Of a DNA stretch of 64,000 bases, positions 1-27,300 are shown piece after piece. Position 1 is the first letter of the stretch, and each line of letters opens with the position of its first letter. This stretch comes from Norana najaformis (taxonomy: Eukaryota > Annelida > Clitellata > Crassiclitellata > Hormogastridae), in the NCBI GenBank assembly GCA_964023275.1, contig OZ029927.1, positions 2,775,715 to 2,839,714 of the forward strand. Reading direction: 5' to 3'. The position numbers and the translations under genes are program-made. The notes under the pieces are model-generated. The model was not told the DNA's origin, ran no database searches, and was given only the letters and a program-made list of their open reading frames with translations.

Positions 1-231
1 TAAAAACTTTTTAAAAATTGCCTCTGCCTGGCAGCACATTGTAGTTTTGTATAGTATAGTTTACTTGTCATTTAGTATATGACCAAGATTATACTAAAGC
101 TAAACATATTTTGAAAGGAAGCGATGTTTGCTTTGCATGCTGTATATAAACCAGACCCTGCAACGGCTGTTGATATTAATTTTTACGAAGAAGCGACTAA
201 ACGAGTGTGGTTTGGCCATGCTTTTGTTTAG

Positions 232-14759
<14,528 letters not shown>

Positions 14760-15265
14760 CCTGGCAAAGACTCCAATGTTTCAAATTTCTCTAATGATCG
14801 TAAGAACAGACAGTATAAACAATGATCAACTGAAAGACGGCCATCTTTGTTGTCTCTGAAAAGCTCTAGTTCGGTCATTCTGAAGTTTGCCTAGGGTATA
14901 AAGCTATAATTACAAACGATGGCTTTGATGACACTGTTTATTTCCAACAAATGACATTTAGGGCGTAATGTTTCTGTAACACAATGGTTGAAATCTGGTT
15001 AAACCTGTTATTGACATAGTTCAATTTGAAAGCTGACAAGAAGGCTGTTTGAAATTTTGTTCTTCACTTTATTCTTCTGCCTTCGTGTACGTAATGAGTG
15101 CACAAGGGTCACCCTAAGGGTAAATATTAAAGAAGTTTTTAGTGTCAGAGGCAAAGAATTTGCTAAAGTGTTTAACTAGTGGTAATATTATCAGACATGT
15201 CCCTTACTTAGCAGTGACTCTATTCTGAATACCAGTCACTGCTACAATCTTTTGGTATCGGCTGT

Positions 15266-15485
15266 TGTCCACTAGAGAGCAGCTGTTGTCACTTGAGTCC
15301 AGGAACCATAAATGAATTGGCATTGACAGAATCTGATGGTGTCCACTGGATAGCAGCTATTGTCACTTTAACAATAAATGCTTTGGCTAATGACGGAATC
15401 TGACGGAGTCCTCTAGGTAGCAGCTATCATCACTTGAGTCCAGGAACCATAAATGCATTGGTAAATGACGGAATCTGATGGTGTG
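15266..15485 (+). repeat. Tandem repeat, three ~73-bp copies
   Basis: Three diverged copies share gtcc, gcagct, tcact, ataaatg, ttgg and gaatctga, at about 15266, 15341 and 15408. They lie in the presumed PSMD2 3' UTR or just past it. Confidence 0.75.
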
Positions 15486-16759
15486 CCATGAGGCTGTAGT
15501 GATAAGATGAATCAAAATTCCCTTCAGCCAGTAATGTCTGGGAATTCCACTGGTTTATGGTGGACGTCTCTGGAACTCCTTCAGTTGCTGAAAGATACAG
15601 AACAAGATTTACTTCTCATCCAACAAATTGTAACCAGTTTATCAAGAAATGTTCAAACTTGTTTGAACATCAGGTGAGGTTGTTGCCTCAGTGACTGGAA
15701 TTCTCATGTAGTGTAATCAGTGTTATACATCACATTTCACAGACTAGTAGAAGCAATGTACATTGTCAGACAAAAAGGCATGAATTAAGCAAAGCAGAAA
15801 CCATATATTGGGCTGTATGGAATGGAACAGTACAGATGAGCAGTTGCAGTTTTTTTGCCAAAAACAGCAGAGGCTTCAAAAACTCTTCTAGGATTTCCTG
15901 TGAAAGCCACCAGGCAAGTTTATTGCTGACAGCTTCTAGTTTAATAGATGTTCTTTTTCAAACTGGAGTCGTTACACATTAGAAATTGCATTCTGGTACA
16001 GTGCTGTAGTTTGATCACAACTAACAGCTGGGTTTAACCAGGCTGTTCATCCAACATACTTTTTCATTTGTCTAACCAAACAGACATTTATTCATGAATC
16101 CTTGATGCCATTCAAACGTTTTCTCCCTACAGTTTTCTATTTCTTTGAACTGATTGATTTAGATTCTGGGGATGCCATTGCCTGATGTCTTGTATATTAG
16201 GTGCCAGAGAAGGTACCACAACAGTGTAAAGTAACTAAAAGTAATTATGCAGATCCAAATTTTCTGGATACGATAGAATACTACATCTGTTTGAATCAAA
16301 GCTGGAAGGTGCAGTTTTACTGGGTTTAAACATCCATCACATTTTGGTTCAAATGTCCAGACTGTGGTTGCAGGATTCATGAGCAACCCCCAAAGAACAG
16401 TTGCACTCATTGTACAATGTCCATGCTAACTGATCAAATTGGACTTGCACATGTTTAGCAAAGGCGATGGCAGCCACAGGTTGTCCTCTATGAACTGCTG
16501 CTGTGTTTATGCTTCAGCCAAAATATACTTTTCTGATGATTATTTTGTTGTAAGAGGCATGTAGTAAATGAGTGATTATCTTACCCTGCCATGTAATACA
16601 TACTCAACCAGTACGTGTACATATAATAAGTAACAGAGTGATTTTATTACCTTACCATGCCAAATAGTACATGCTCAGAGACAGACTACACATACAGCAT
16701 GTGTAATGTCTCAATATTAGTTTAGTACCCTATGTTGAACCATTTCACCAGAGAATTAT

Positions 16760-16935
16760 TATTATTTATGCATTTATTAAGCACCACTATCTAATGACTA
16801 AGCATTAAGTGATGGTGCTAAGCAGTTGTGACTTACTCAAGGCCCTTAACCATCATCATCGCAGGGAAGGCTCGAACCAGTACTCTTCGCATTACAAGCC
16901 AAGCGCTCTAACCAATCAGCAACCGTGCCCCACAA
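16760..16935 (-). repeat. tRNA-derived SINE, family 1, copy 2
   Basis: Reverse complement of the 780-960 element: ggctcgaacc at 16869-16878 is the B box and gcgctctaaccaatca near 16902 the A-box arm. Confidence 0.75.
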
Positions 16936-17814
16936 AAGAACAACTAATACCCAGACTGCACTTACCTAGATATCGGTCGCATGCTTTTCCACTTGGTTGG
17001 TCGACCGCGACAGCAGAACAGTCTTCAGCAAGCGCTGGGCGATTCGGCTGCCGATAGAAGAGACCAAGAGGCGAATCGAAGTCCACAGACGTTGACTGAG
17101 GACATCTCTTGTTTAATGAACACATTTCGTCTGTCATCAGACTGCTCGAATAAGAACCGTAGTCTACAAAGTCAGCAGCTCGTAAATTAATCCAGAACAA
17201 CAGAAACAACTCAGTTGTGCAAAGATTGATGGAATGGCTCAAAATACTAATGTGATGTTCATTGATTGCTGGGCTTATTAGTGGCATGGTTTTGTAGACA
17301 GCACCTTTAAGAGGTACTTAAAAGACATCATATTAAGTGTCTATATTCATATATACGTACATATATAGCAAGCATAGCAAAGTGAAGAAGAGCAGAGTGG
17401 GTTAGTACCAGTATTTGGATGTGTTACTGTGTAATCCCAGAGTTGGTCAATAAATGCCAATGCAAGCTGGGTATTCAAAAAGGTGCCCTGTTGTTAGACT
17501 GCAGTGACCAAGTTTGAATAATCCTTAAACTCATGAAGTTGAGGTTTGACTGTTGAGTTTAAAGGTATGTAAACAAGGGTATCTTAGACTTTAGCATTCT
17601 TACTCTCAAGTCAAATAAAAATGCAAATATTAATCCATAATACAACCTAGTACACATACTTTTTGGGCCCTTGGTTGGCCTGTAAGTGTGAAGATATAAA
17701 ACTACACTGTATGTCTATATATTAAAACCAATATTACCGGTAACCTACAGAAAGGTGGTCAGGATTTGTCTGCCTTTAAAAACTAACAGTGGAGCAGCGT
17801 GGCACCCATTCAAA

Positions 17815-17915
17815 CAGGCAGCGGTGGTGAAGGATCTTGCCCGATTAATTCACCAAAAAATAAACAGGGTAGAGGCAATACGGTCACTGTAGAAAAACGC
17901 GTACATTTACATTTA
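17815..17915 (+). repeat. 95-bp dispersed repeat, copy 2
   Basis: Pairs with 1225-1325; shared blocks include ggtgaagga, cagggt, acggt and tacatttacattt. Confidence 0.65.
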
Positions 17916-17977
17916 ACTAACAATGGAGTAGCATTCTAACACTTTGAATAAGATTATTATACCTTAACACTGATTTA

Positions 17978-18349
17978 TCATACCAACTTGGCACAGATGC
18001 CCATAAGTAGCCTTAAAGTAACCATTTTCAGCATTTCTTCACCTGAAGGATGACTGCCAGTTAGGCCCATAGTTCCATGAGAGTGAAGACGACTGTTGGT
18101 TTTTCCATAACTTGTAGCAAAATCACATCTTCCCCTTGTTGCCTCAAGGTTACCAGGCTCGGTGTAAGGATAGCTTGTGTAGCTGCATCCCGGAAATGCT
18201 ATCTGGTTCTTTGAAAAGAAGTCTGAAGAAATAGTTGGACAGGTGGCAGAGGAATTCCTGAGGGAACTGCTAAGAAAGCGGTTGGATTGATTGTAAACAC
18301 TCCAGGCCAACTGATTGCTGTCTGAATTTCCTATGAAGTCAATCAAATC
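17978..18349 (-). CDS. RFX6: RFX6 last coding exon (provisional)
   Basis: Reads [20 protein letters not shown] and ISSDFFSKN, which recalls the SRDFFSG patch in the vertebrate C-terminal tail. The acceptor (tttatggaag at 18350-18351) is modest but the only phase-compatible one I found. A donor-like TTCAG|gtgaag ends at 18043, so the tail ending at TGA 17978-17980 may instead be spliced further. Confidence 0.6.
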   Translation of the reverse strand, partial: DLIDFIGNSDSNQLAWSVYNQSNRFLSSSLRNSSATCPTISSDFFSKNQIAFPGCSYTSYPYTEPGNLEATRGRCDFATSYGKTNSRLHSHGTMGLTGSHPSGEEMLKMVTLRLLMGICAKLV

Positions 18350-21300
18350 CTTCCATAAAATGTTACATTCAAAGAATACACTATAACTTGTTATAACGCA
18401 ATCTTCACTTCACTTCTTGCAACATTTATTTTCCAAAAATCTTAACCTGATTCTTCCTCTTCCCCTTATCTCTCTTCTCGCTTCAATTTCAAACACCATC
18501 CACCGTAGCTGACTGCCTGCCTGCTGGCCTGACTCCTGGATCTTGACCTGGAACCAAACCCTTTTGCCTATAGGTTTTGTTTTGACTGTGTGCCTACGAA
18601 TAAGATGGTTCCCACGACTTAGCTTTCGTTGGGCACTGTAGAAATCTTGAGATTACGATATGATTAAGATTCAACACATAACGAGGTCGACAAGGTCGTA
18701 TTATAATCAGTTCAAATCCTATGGCTGAACTAATTTTTGTATCCAGGTCCGTAACCATGTTATATCAGAAATAGTGTAATAATGAAGCACAACATAATTT
18801 ATGGGTCTTTGGTGTAATTTATATAAGCTACATAAACCCTTATATAGTTATTATTCCTTCCAGGAAGAAGACAGGGCTACAAAGAAGTTAAGGAAAGGCA
18901 CAGAACAGTGAAGAGTGGCATCACTGGATTCTTGGACCTGCCTAAGGGTGGAACACTGAAGAGGAAGAATAAACCCTTTCCTCAGTACTTTTGCCATTGC
19001 CATCTTTTCAAGGTGCAATCATGACATGCTTCATTATTCATTATTTAACCAGATTACAATTTGGTGTTGGTGTGCCAGTGGTTGATGCCTTGTGCATTAG
19101 ACACTGGTGCTAGAGAAGTTGATAATTATTAAAATAAATTCTCTTGGATGTATGTTTTAGGTTATGTTAACTAAAGTTCACAGAGACTACTTTCCTCTGT
19201 AAATGAGCTCAGTAGCAAACAATCAGATTATTGTTATTGTTGCAAAGCAGTGGCAGGAAAAGCAGTACATACCAAGGCAGTGGTAGACGTGTGATGATGA
19301 AGATGTTGGCGCACATGAAGTCCAGCTGAAGGAAGGTCTCTGGACTGACTGACTGAAGAGAACAGGAGACAGTGGAGGAGTGAGGACTGCATTCGATCCT
19401 GTTACAGTCTGAAAGTTAAGTGAGCAGTGAACAGACTTGGAGGCACTTTCGACAATTTCTAAGGTGGTAGAATAGTGACAGTACCACCACCATACAGAGT
19501 GCCACACATCAAGAAAACATCTTAATACCACTCATAACCTGACATAAACCATTACCGAACAGAATGGTGTTCAACTGCTGATGGAATAACATCAAGCAGT
19601 GATTCCTTCTAGTCATCTAGCGCTAGGTAAGGCTTTGATGTCATTTTCAATCACCAGATGGAATAATACCACTGCTCACCTTTTATGACTAGGAGCATCT
19701 CTGTGCAGGTTTTATACAGGCACAATAATATCTATGTCATCTGATTCAACCTGCGTTTCTTCTGTTACAAGCACAATAAATACATGTATCACTAGAATAC
19801 AATACAGAGCACACTCTTAGCTGCCTCTACTTTGCTACGTTGTCATGTAATGTAATGTAGTTCACTATACTTTTATGGTAATTCTGTACACTGGTCTAAT
19901 GTCTACCTTAAACCGTCTGGTGTGAAGCCATTTATCTTTCTGTGATATCTACACTCATCTGTTAGTCAATGCATTTGTTCATTTGTAATTCCCTCCCAAC
20001 ATTTTTAATTATATAATCATAGCTAATTTTCTTATCTTTACCTATAAATAACAGCCAATTTGCTACCATGTAGGATATGTAATAAGATAAATTATTACCT
20101 TCAGCATGATGTTCAATTGACTCAAATGATTCGATCCGTTCCCACGTTCAAAGCTACCCGATCGACCTGACTGCTCTGCAAGTGTTCGCTTAACTCCATC
20201 TGCCAACTCATGATGATGGTGTGGATGATGACTGTGATGATAGTAGAGAGGATACTTTGATCCAGGGATGAAGCGCATAGGTAAGTAAGTGGCTTCAGTG
20301 TAGACTGAAGGCAAACGGTGGAAAGAGCCATTCTGGTGTGGGGAATATGAGGCACCACAGTGTTCTCCAACGGCAGAGTGAAGTTCTCGATCTTTTTCGA
20401 TGTAGAGCTGCGATTCAATCGCCAGCAGCATGTACTCAGTCAGCAGAAGATGAATCAGGTGGATTGAGGCTGCAGTTGACAGATGAATCACATCAACAAA
20501 AGCTAGAGCAGGAAGGTTAATCAGGTGAGACAATGAAAATGAAACACATGAACGCAGACTTCCTTAAAAATGTCCCATGCAAGAATCTTATAAAAGCTTC
20601 TTCTGAATCCTTTTGAGGGTCAGAGTTTGCATTTGCACAATTATTAATTGATGCATAGTAGAAAACTACAAATCATTTTTTAAAGCGAAAACTAAAACTT
20701 TAGAAAATAAAGTAACAGATGGGTTTCTACACAGAAAAGTGTTCCTACCGAAGCTCTTGGCATTGTTGATTGTAAGACTGTGTGATATCCTTCCCCCGAG
20801 GTAAGACCAGCGCAGGACAAAATCCTGCGCTCTTGCCTCAAAACTTCTTCCATTCTGCTTGTTTGGCTGGTAAATTGAAATGATTTCTAATCAGTAAATC
20901 TATTCTAATCATAAGATTTTTTTAGTTGCAGTGTGGTAGCTTGACAGTTGTTTGGTAATGTGTCAGCCATTAGACTGATTGTCTAAGGCTGGAATTGTCA
21001 TATTAAATTGGCAATTTATCATTTGAAATTGGAACTGTTGTAGTCATGCCAGCCAAAAAATCTAACAAGCCCAGGACTGTGCCTTCAAGGACTCATAATA
21101 TTCACAGCTATCAAGTTAAACTGCAAGACAAAGCAACAAATATATCTGGAGTAGATACATTGAAGATTCTGCAGATTACTTCAAAACAGCCTATGAATAA
21201 AGGCACACTTGCACAGTTATAACAGATAGGCTGACACAATAATGTAATTTAATGGAAATGGACATTTCTTGTAAATCCTAAAATCATAAACTCAAAAACA

Positions 21301-24300
21301 TCTAAACTGCTACTAAAATGCTAGTATTCATGTCAGAGGGGTTGTAATGTAATGTAATGACGACAATTTATATAGCATCATAAGTAGCAGGCTACTTCTA
21401 GGGTGCTTTACACAGTCAAAAGACGGCCCAAGAACTAAGATTTATGCATCAAATACAATTTCAGCTGTTTTTTTTAAAGAGGTTGACACTTTTGGACTCC
21501 CGAATGGATGCCGGAAGACTGTTCCAGGCGCGTGGACCAGCAACCCGTTGTTCAGAGATACCATGTGAAGATCATAATGCAGCTTCCAGCACCTTCTAAA
21601 ACTTCTCAAAGCACAGTGGCTGTCTGACAGAAGAAAATAGGTACAATTAAGCTTAAATAGCTATGCTATGCACTGATAAATCTTTAGAGCCATCTCTGCA
21701 ACAGAAACCTTGAGTTCTGTTCCACTTCTACGAAGATAAACTTATTTCAGTGGTTATTGTTAAGAATCTACCGTATCAATGCAGACCTTAATGATTTTCT
21801 GTTCAACGCTGACATCCAGCCACTCAATGAAAGCCTCGACTGTTGCCTGTTTGTGCAACATCTCTCGAAATTCCTTCAGAACTGCAATCGCCAAGTGAGC
21901 TGTGCAAGGACAAAGAGTAAACACTGTTTATCAAGCACCATCCTACGAACACGGTTTAAAAAGGTGTTGTATTAAATTAAAAATTTAATAGGTAGATTAG
22001 TGTTATCTGATGAGATAGTATAGTAGAGATTGTAGGCCTAACAGTTCCTGGGAAAAGGGGTATTCATGTCCATGCACACGAGTGCTGATGTATATAGGTA
22101 TAAATTGGAACTTCATAAAGGCAATAAAAATGGAAAATTGACAAGTGAGGACAGCTCGGTTTTTGATAATGACTAGTTTTCCTGTTTTGAAAAGCTGAGT
22201 TGGCTCAAATATGCTTCATAATATGCCTAAGAGTTTCAATATTGTCTTTAAAAGAATTCACCTAAATGTTTAAAATTTTCCTCCAGACCTAGCCAGTAGC
22301 TGGGTAGGCGGTCTGGGAGAATGACAATCAGCAGACTTTCCTGCTAACAGGACAAGTACTTGCCTCAACTTTTTCCGGGCCGTAGGTGGTAACCTTTTCT
22401 TGTTCCAGGCATACATACTGCTAGTTCTCGTGTATGGGGTGGAGACTTGGATGCTCACCAAGGATTTGTAAGTGAACCTGGATGCCTTTTAACATTGGTA
22501 CCTGAGGAGAATACAGTGCGTGTTGTGACAATGAACAGGACCATGCCAGAGCTATGCGAGCCATGATGTCAAACCCCCAAGTGGTTAGAAGAGACCAGCT
22601 GGATGTCCTCACCACAGATGGATGAAAGTGGTGGAGTAGTAGTAGTTCCTCAGTTTAACGACAGCTTATGGCATCAAAAGCCGTTGCCATCGCCCTCCTC
22701 CTTTATCCAGGCTTGGAACTGGCACTACCCCAAACAAGGCAGTGGTGGAGTTAGAGTGGTGGAGTCTGATCTGCACCCAATAAATTTAGAACTATACATA
22801 TAACCTGGAGAAAAGCCAAGAACAGTGATGGCTGGCAACATGTTGTGGAAATGGCAGTGCTCCAGACAGAGACACACCATTAATGATGATGACGATGATG
22901 ATGATTATGGTAGTAATCATTTTTCTGCTTTAATGCTTTTGGTGGTATTGTAGACAAAGCTAGGCTATTTAGTTGTTTCTTGAGGATTTTCATGTGGTAG
23001 CAGTTGTGATTCTGATGTGGTGCCTTGGGTGATGATGCAGACAAAGGTGAGTTAGTTGTTTCTTGAGGTGGTTCATGTGGCACTCACAGTCACTGCAGTT
23101 GTCAAGGTCACCGACATCAATAGTGGAGCAGAATCCATGGCAATCAATTCCATTCAGATCAATCATATCAATATCGGTGATCATCTGATTGACCAGCTGA
23201 GCATCGTAGAGTACAGGACGTGCCGTCTGCACAGAAGCCATAATGTAAAGAAATGTAATTAACGTAAATGCAAATCCTATTCAAAAAGAGGTATCTTAAT
23301 ATCAACAGTGGTATTTCTTCTGATAATGTAATCGAATGTTATAAAATTTCAATAAATATTTGTATAGCAGCTTTATTGGACCTCTCAGCGATGACTCAAA
23401 ACATATGGCATGGCCAATTCGATCGTTGTGTTTACTGTTGCTATTTCTGTATGTTGTTTTGTGGTCACAATGTTGTTGGTAATTTTGCCACTGTTATCTC
23501 CACCTCCACATTGCTATGCAGCAAAAGTAAGTAAGTAATGCTTTAGTTAACATGCCATACGGCCATCGACTGAGCAAGGAATCAATCGTAGGCATAGGAA
23601 TCGGAGCACAATACAAAGCACACATGCATTGATCATGCAACACTATCAACAGCAGCCATCAGTCAGACACACATGGTTCAAGGGTAGTTCAAGGATATGA
23701 AGGACATGAAGTTCTAGGATATGAAGGATGAAGCAAAACACAACAGGTCAACCTTTCCTGGGTTATAAAGCTCAGCAATGATTTGTCAGTTTCACACAAC
23801 AGATTGTTAAGGTTTGCACCTTTGACATGGAGGTAACAAGCAAGCACAATAGCACATAACAACCATACCATCTGAAGCACTGGTGGCAGGTTATACAGTG
23901 TGAATACGATGTAATGTAAATGCAACAGTGATAATGTAAGCTGCAACAATTAAGTATGTCATGCGGAAATATCCTAAAGCAAGTCTTATAATTGTAATCA
24001 TAATCGTAAACTTGAGATTTCTACAGCGCCCAGTGAAAGCTCAGCTTATTCACAGGCGCTCAGTCAAAACAAAATCGATAGGCATGAAGAATTTAGTTCC
24101 AGGTCAAGATCCAAGTGTCAGACAGGGAGACAGCTACAATGGAAGGTGTTTGGAACTGCACTGGAAAGTGAGATAAGGGGAAGAAGAGGAATCAGGATAG
24201 GACCTGTGGAAGAGGAGTGTTTTCAGTTTTGAGTGGAAGACCTGCACAGAGATTGCAAGAGGTGAAATGATGGGGAGTTTGTATGATGGATCAGAAAATC

Positions 24301-27300
24301 GTCATAATTACAGTAATTCTCGTATAAGCAATTTCCAACCTGTGCCAGATGAAGAAATGAGGCCTGGCGCTTTAGAGCAGATGCAAACCTACGTCCAGCA
24401 GCAATTTTCTTGTCGCTGAAGCTTTTAGAGATGTTTGCCAGAGCCTCTCTCAACCAATTCTCCCAACTCTTGGCCAGGGTTCGAATATCACAGAGCAAAC
24501 TGTAAGATTGTAATATCTAATGCAACTGAATACAGGACGCATTCCTAAGCAGACACACATATAGTAGAAAAGAATGAGTTAGCTTGAGTTATGAGTTAAT
24601 GAGTTAATGTACAGACTCCAAAGGTATGACCAGAAAATGACATCAACTTTAAAAAGTTACCAGGGAATAATTACTGTCAGATTATGCAATACTTCAGCTT
24701 TGCAAGAACTTTCTTAGTTTTATTTGCATCAGATGGAATTTCTAGTCCAATAGTTTAATTAATAATCCTTTGAATACGCTATGCATTAAAAATAAAATAT
24801 TAAATAGAAGATAAATAAATGGAAGAGATATGATAATTTTCATATTGTTGCTTGTACATTTTTGACTTATAACATACTGGTATACAACCAGTAAAAAATT
24901 TCTATAAACAGCACAGATCTGTTTGTAAATCAAATCTAATAAATATAATTATGCTGTTAAACAATATCTAGCCAAGTCAAGACTTACTTTTCTGGCATTT
25001 CTTGCATTGTGGCAGGAATTAGGACATCAATTAGAGTCTAAAATCAAAATCAAACCATATCAAAATTTTAAGCCAGCATGTTCCCATGTTCACTAACCAG
25101 GCTTGATGTTGCTTGACTTCACTGTGCTTGCCAGCACTGTATCCACAATGCCGAATCATCATCATCATCATCATTATCACTCCCACCATCATTATCATCA
25201 TCATTATCACACTGGGAATGAAGCATAGCTGTAATGCAACTAAGCAGTTTAAGTAGGTGGACTTTTCCATTAAAAATTCATAGGTGGTCTTCAGAATTTT
25301 CATTTTTCGTGAAAAAATCCAGGAAATTAGGTGTGGGAATCTCTTCAAAATAACACGATAAAGGCAAGAACATTATATATAAACCATGCACAATTTTGCA
25401 TTCACATTGACAAATTACAGCCTAGCCCCTCTGCCTATCGGGTTACTATGCAAGAGGATTACAGCTACAATTGTATTACAACAGTATTACAATTGTATGA
25501 CAGCTACAGAAGTTAATCTTAACAAATAAGGGCTACAAACCATCGGGGTAACCAAGACGTGTTTTTGCTCCGGTCAATAGCCTACACCATGTTGTGCAGG
25601 GAAAGTGACTGGGGTAACTCTCTTCTGCTACACTATTTCTTGATATGGTCGTCCTCCTCCTCCTCATCATCATCCTATCCACCAGCCTTTGTCAGTGCCT
25701 CACTAATGTCACTATCATTACAATGTCACTCTTTCTTAGCATATATGGTCAAACATGAACAATTTCCTCAAAGCCTTGCACTAGTTCTCTGACTTTCTTG
25801 ATGTTAACCTATCCTGATTCCCCTTCTTCCTCTTATCCCTCTTTCTGCTCCAATCCCAAACATCACCCACCACAGCTGCCATGCTGTCTCTCTGCCTGAC
25901 TCTTGGATCTTGATCTGGAACTGACCACCTTTGCCTATAGATTCTGTTTTGACTGAGCACCTGTGAATAAGCTGGTCCCCATGTTGTGGCTTCCTCTGGG
26001 TTCTGTAGAAATCTCGGGATTATGACCATGATTGTGATTAACCTGTTCTTACTTTGGATCTGTTGAGTTTATAAGAATTCATGTAATACTAAAACACTAA
26101 CATCACAGCACATCTCTCTGTAAACTATTCCAACAAGGTTTGTCAAACAATCATTTACCAGTTAACTGATAACCTTACAATATGCTAACTTAGTAAAAGC
26201 AGATGAGATGTGATGTGATGCATTGTAATGAGACAGTATGTATTTCCTTCCGACCTGATAGACAACTGAATCACAGATGCAGATGATGTCTGCAACAACA
26301 TCATATTCTGGGAGGCTGTGAAGGTGTTCTGGAATTCCATGCCAGAAATGCATCAGGTAGTTCTCGATCTGATAGATTATAAATCTTGTAATTAGACATT
26401 CGTTATATAAAACACTTATTTTTAAATTTTAGTAATAAACAGAATTAACACAACATCATCTAATTCATAACAAGGGTTACTGAATAATAATAATACTAAT
26501 AATAATGAAAATATTAATAACACCACTAATTTTTAAGTCCTGAGGGACAATTCTGTATTGGGCAAACCAATAACAGATATAACAATAATAATAATAAAAA
26601 TAATAACACATGTTGTGTTAAAAATACAGTTATAATAAAGTTGAGATGACACCAGCTTACCTCAGTAAAAGCACCAGCAAGTGTTGAATCAAGGATGCAC
26701 TGTGAGTGTGTCTTGTACATCATAAGGAAGGTATCAACCTGCAAAATCCAGAATCCAAATCATATTCACATAATCTAATCTAATCTTATTTTTTGAATGG
26801 GTTTAACGGCACTAACTCTAACTAACCCAGTGTTTCCATAACTGTGTGTCATGAGCCCAAAGATGTGTTTCTTTAGCGGGTCACCCACAGATTTCAGAAA
26901 TTTCATTTTTGCATTGTTTGAGCTTAATTGAGAGTCTAAATGCAGATTTAATGGATAACTGAATTACCATGAAATTCCAGTTACAAGTACATGTAAGCAA
27001 ATACAATGTTATTGCAAAACTCAACATAGGTGAAGATACATGTATGTAATAGTAATTGAAGATTTATATAGCACCTCTTCAAGAGGTGCTCCCAACCTAA
27101 CAACTTAATACCATGATCAGACAGAATGGTTTTCAAGTGCTTACGGAACGAAGGCAAAGAAAGAACAAGAAGCTCATGCTGTAGAGTGCTAGGCAACCTG
27201 TTCCTGAAAGCTGGACCAAGCACAGTGAATCTTCAATGCTCCTCTATGGAAGTTTGAGCCAGAGGGGCAACGAGATCATCAGAACGAACAGGATCTACTG

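Larger units (their letters stand above)
14760..17977. other. Convergent intergenic region PSMD2 / RFX6
   Basis: Holds the PSMD2 3' UTR (candidate AATAAA at 15373-15378), a threefold tandem repeat at 15266-15485, a SINE at 16760-16935, a LINE-type tail near 17285-17350 and a 95-bp repeat at 17815-17915. No convincing gene on either strand. Confidence 0.6.
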
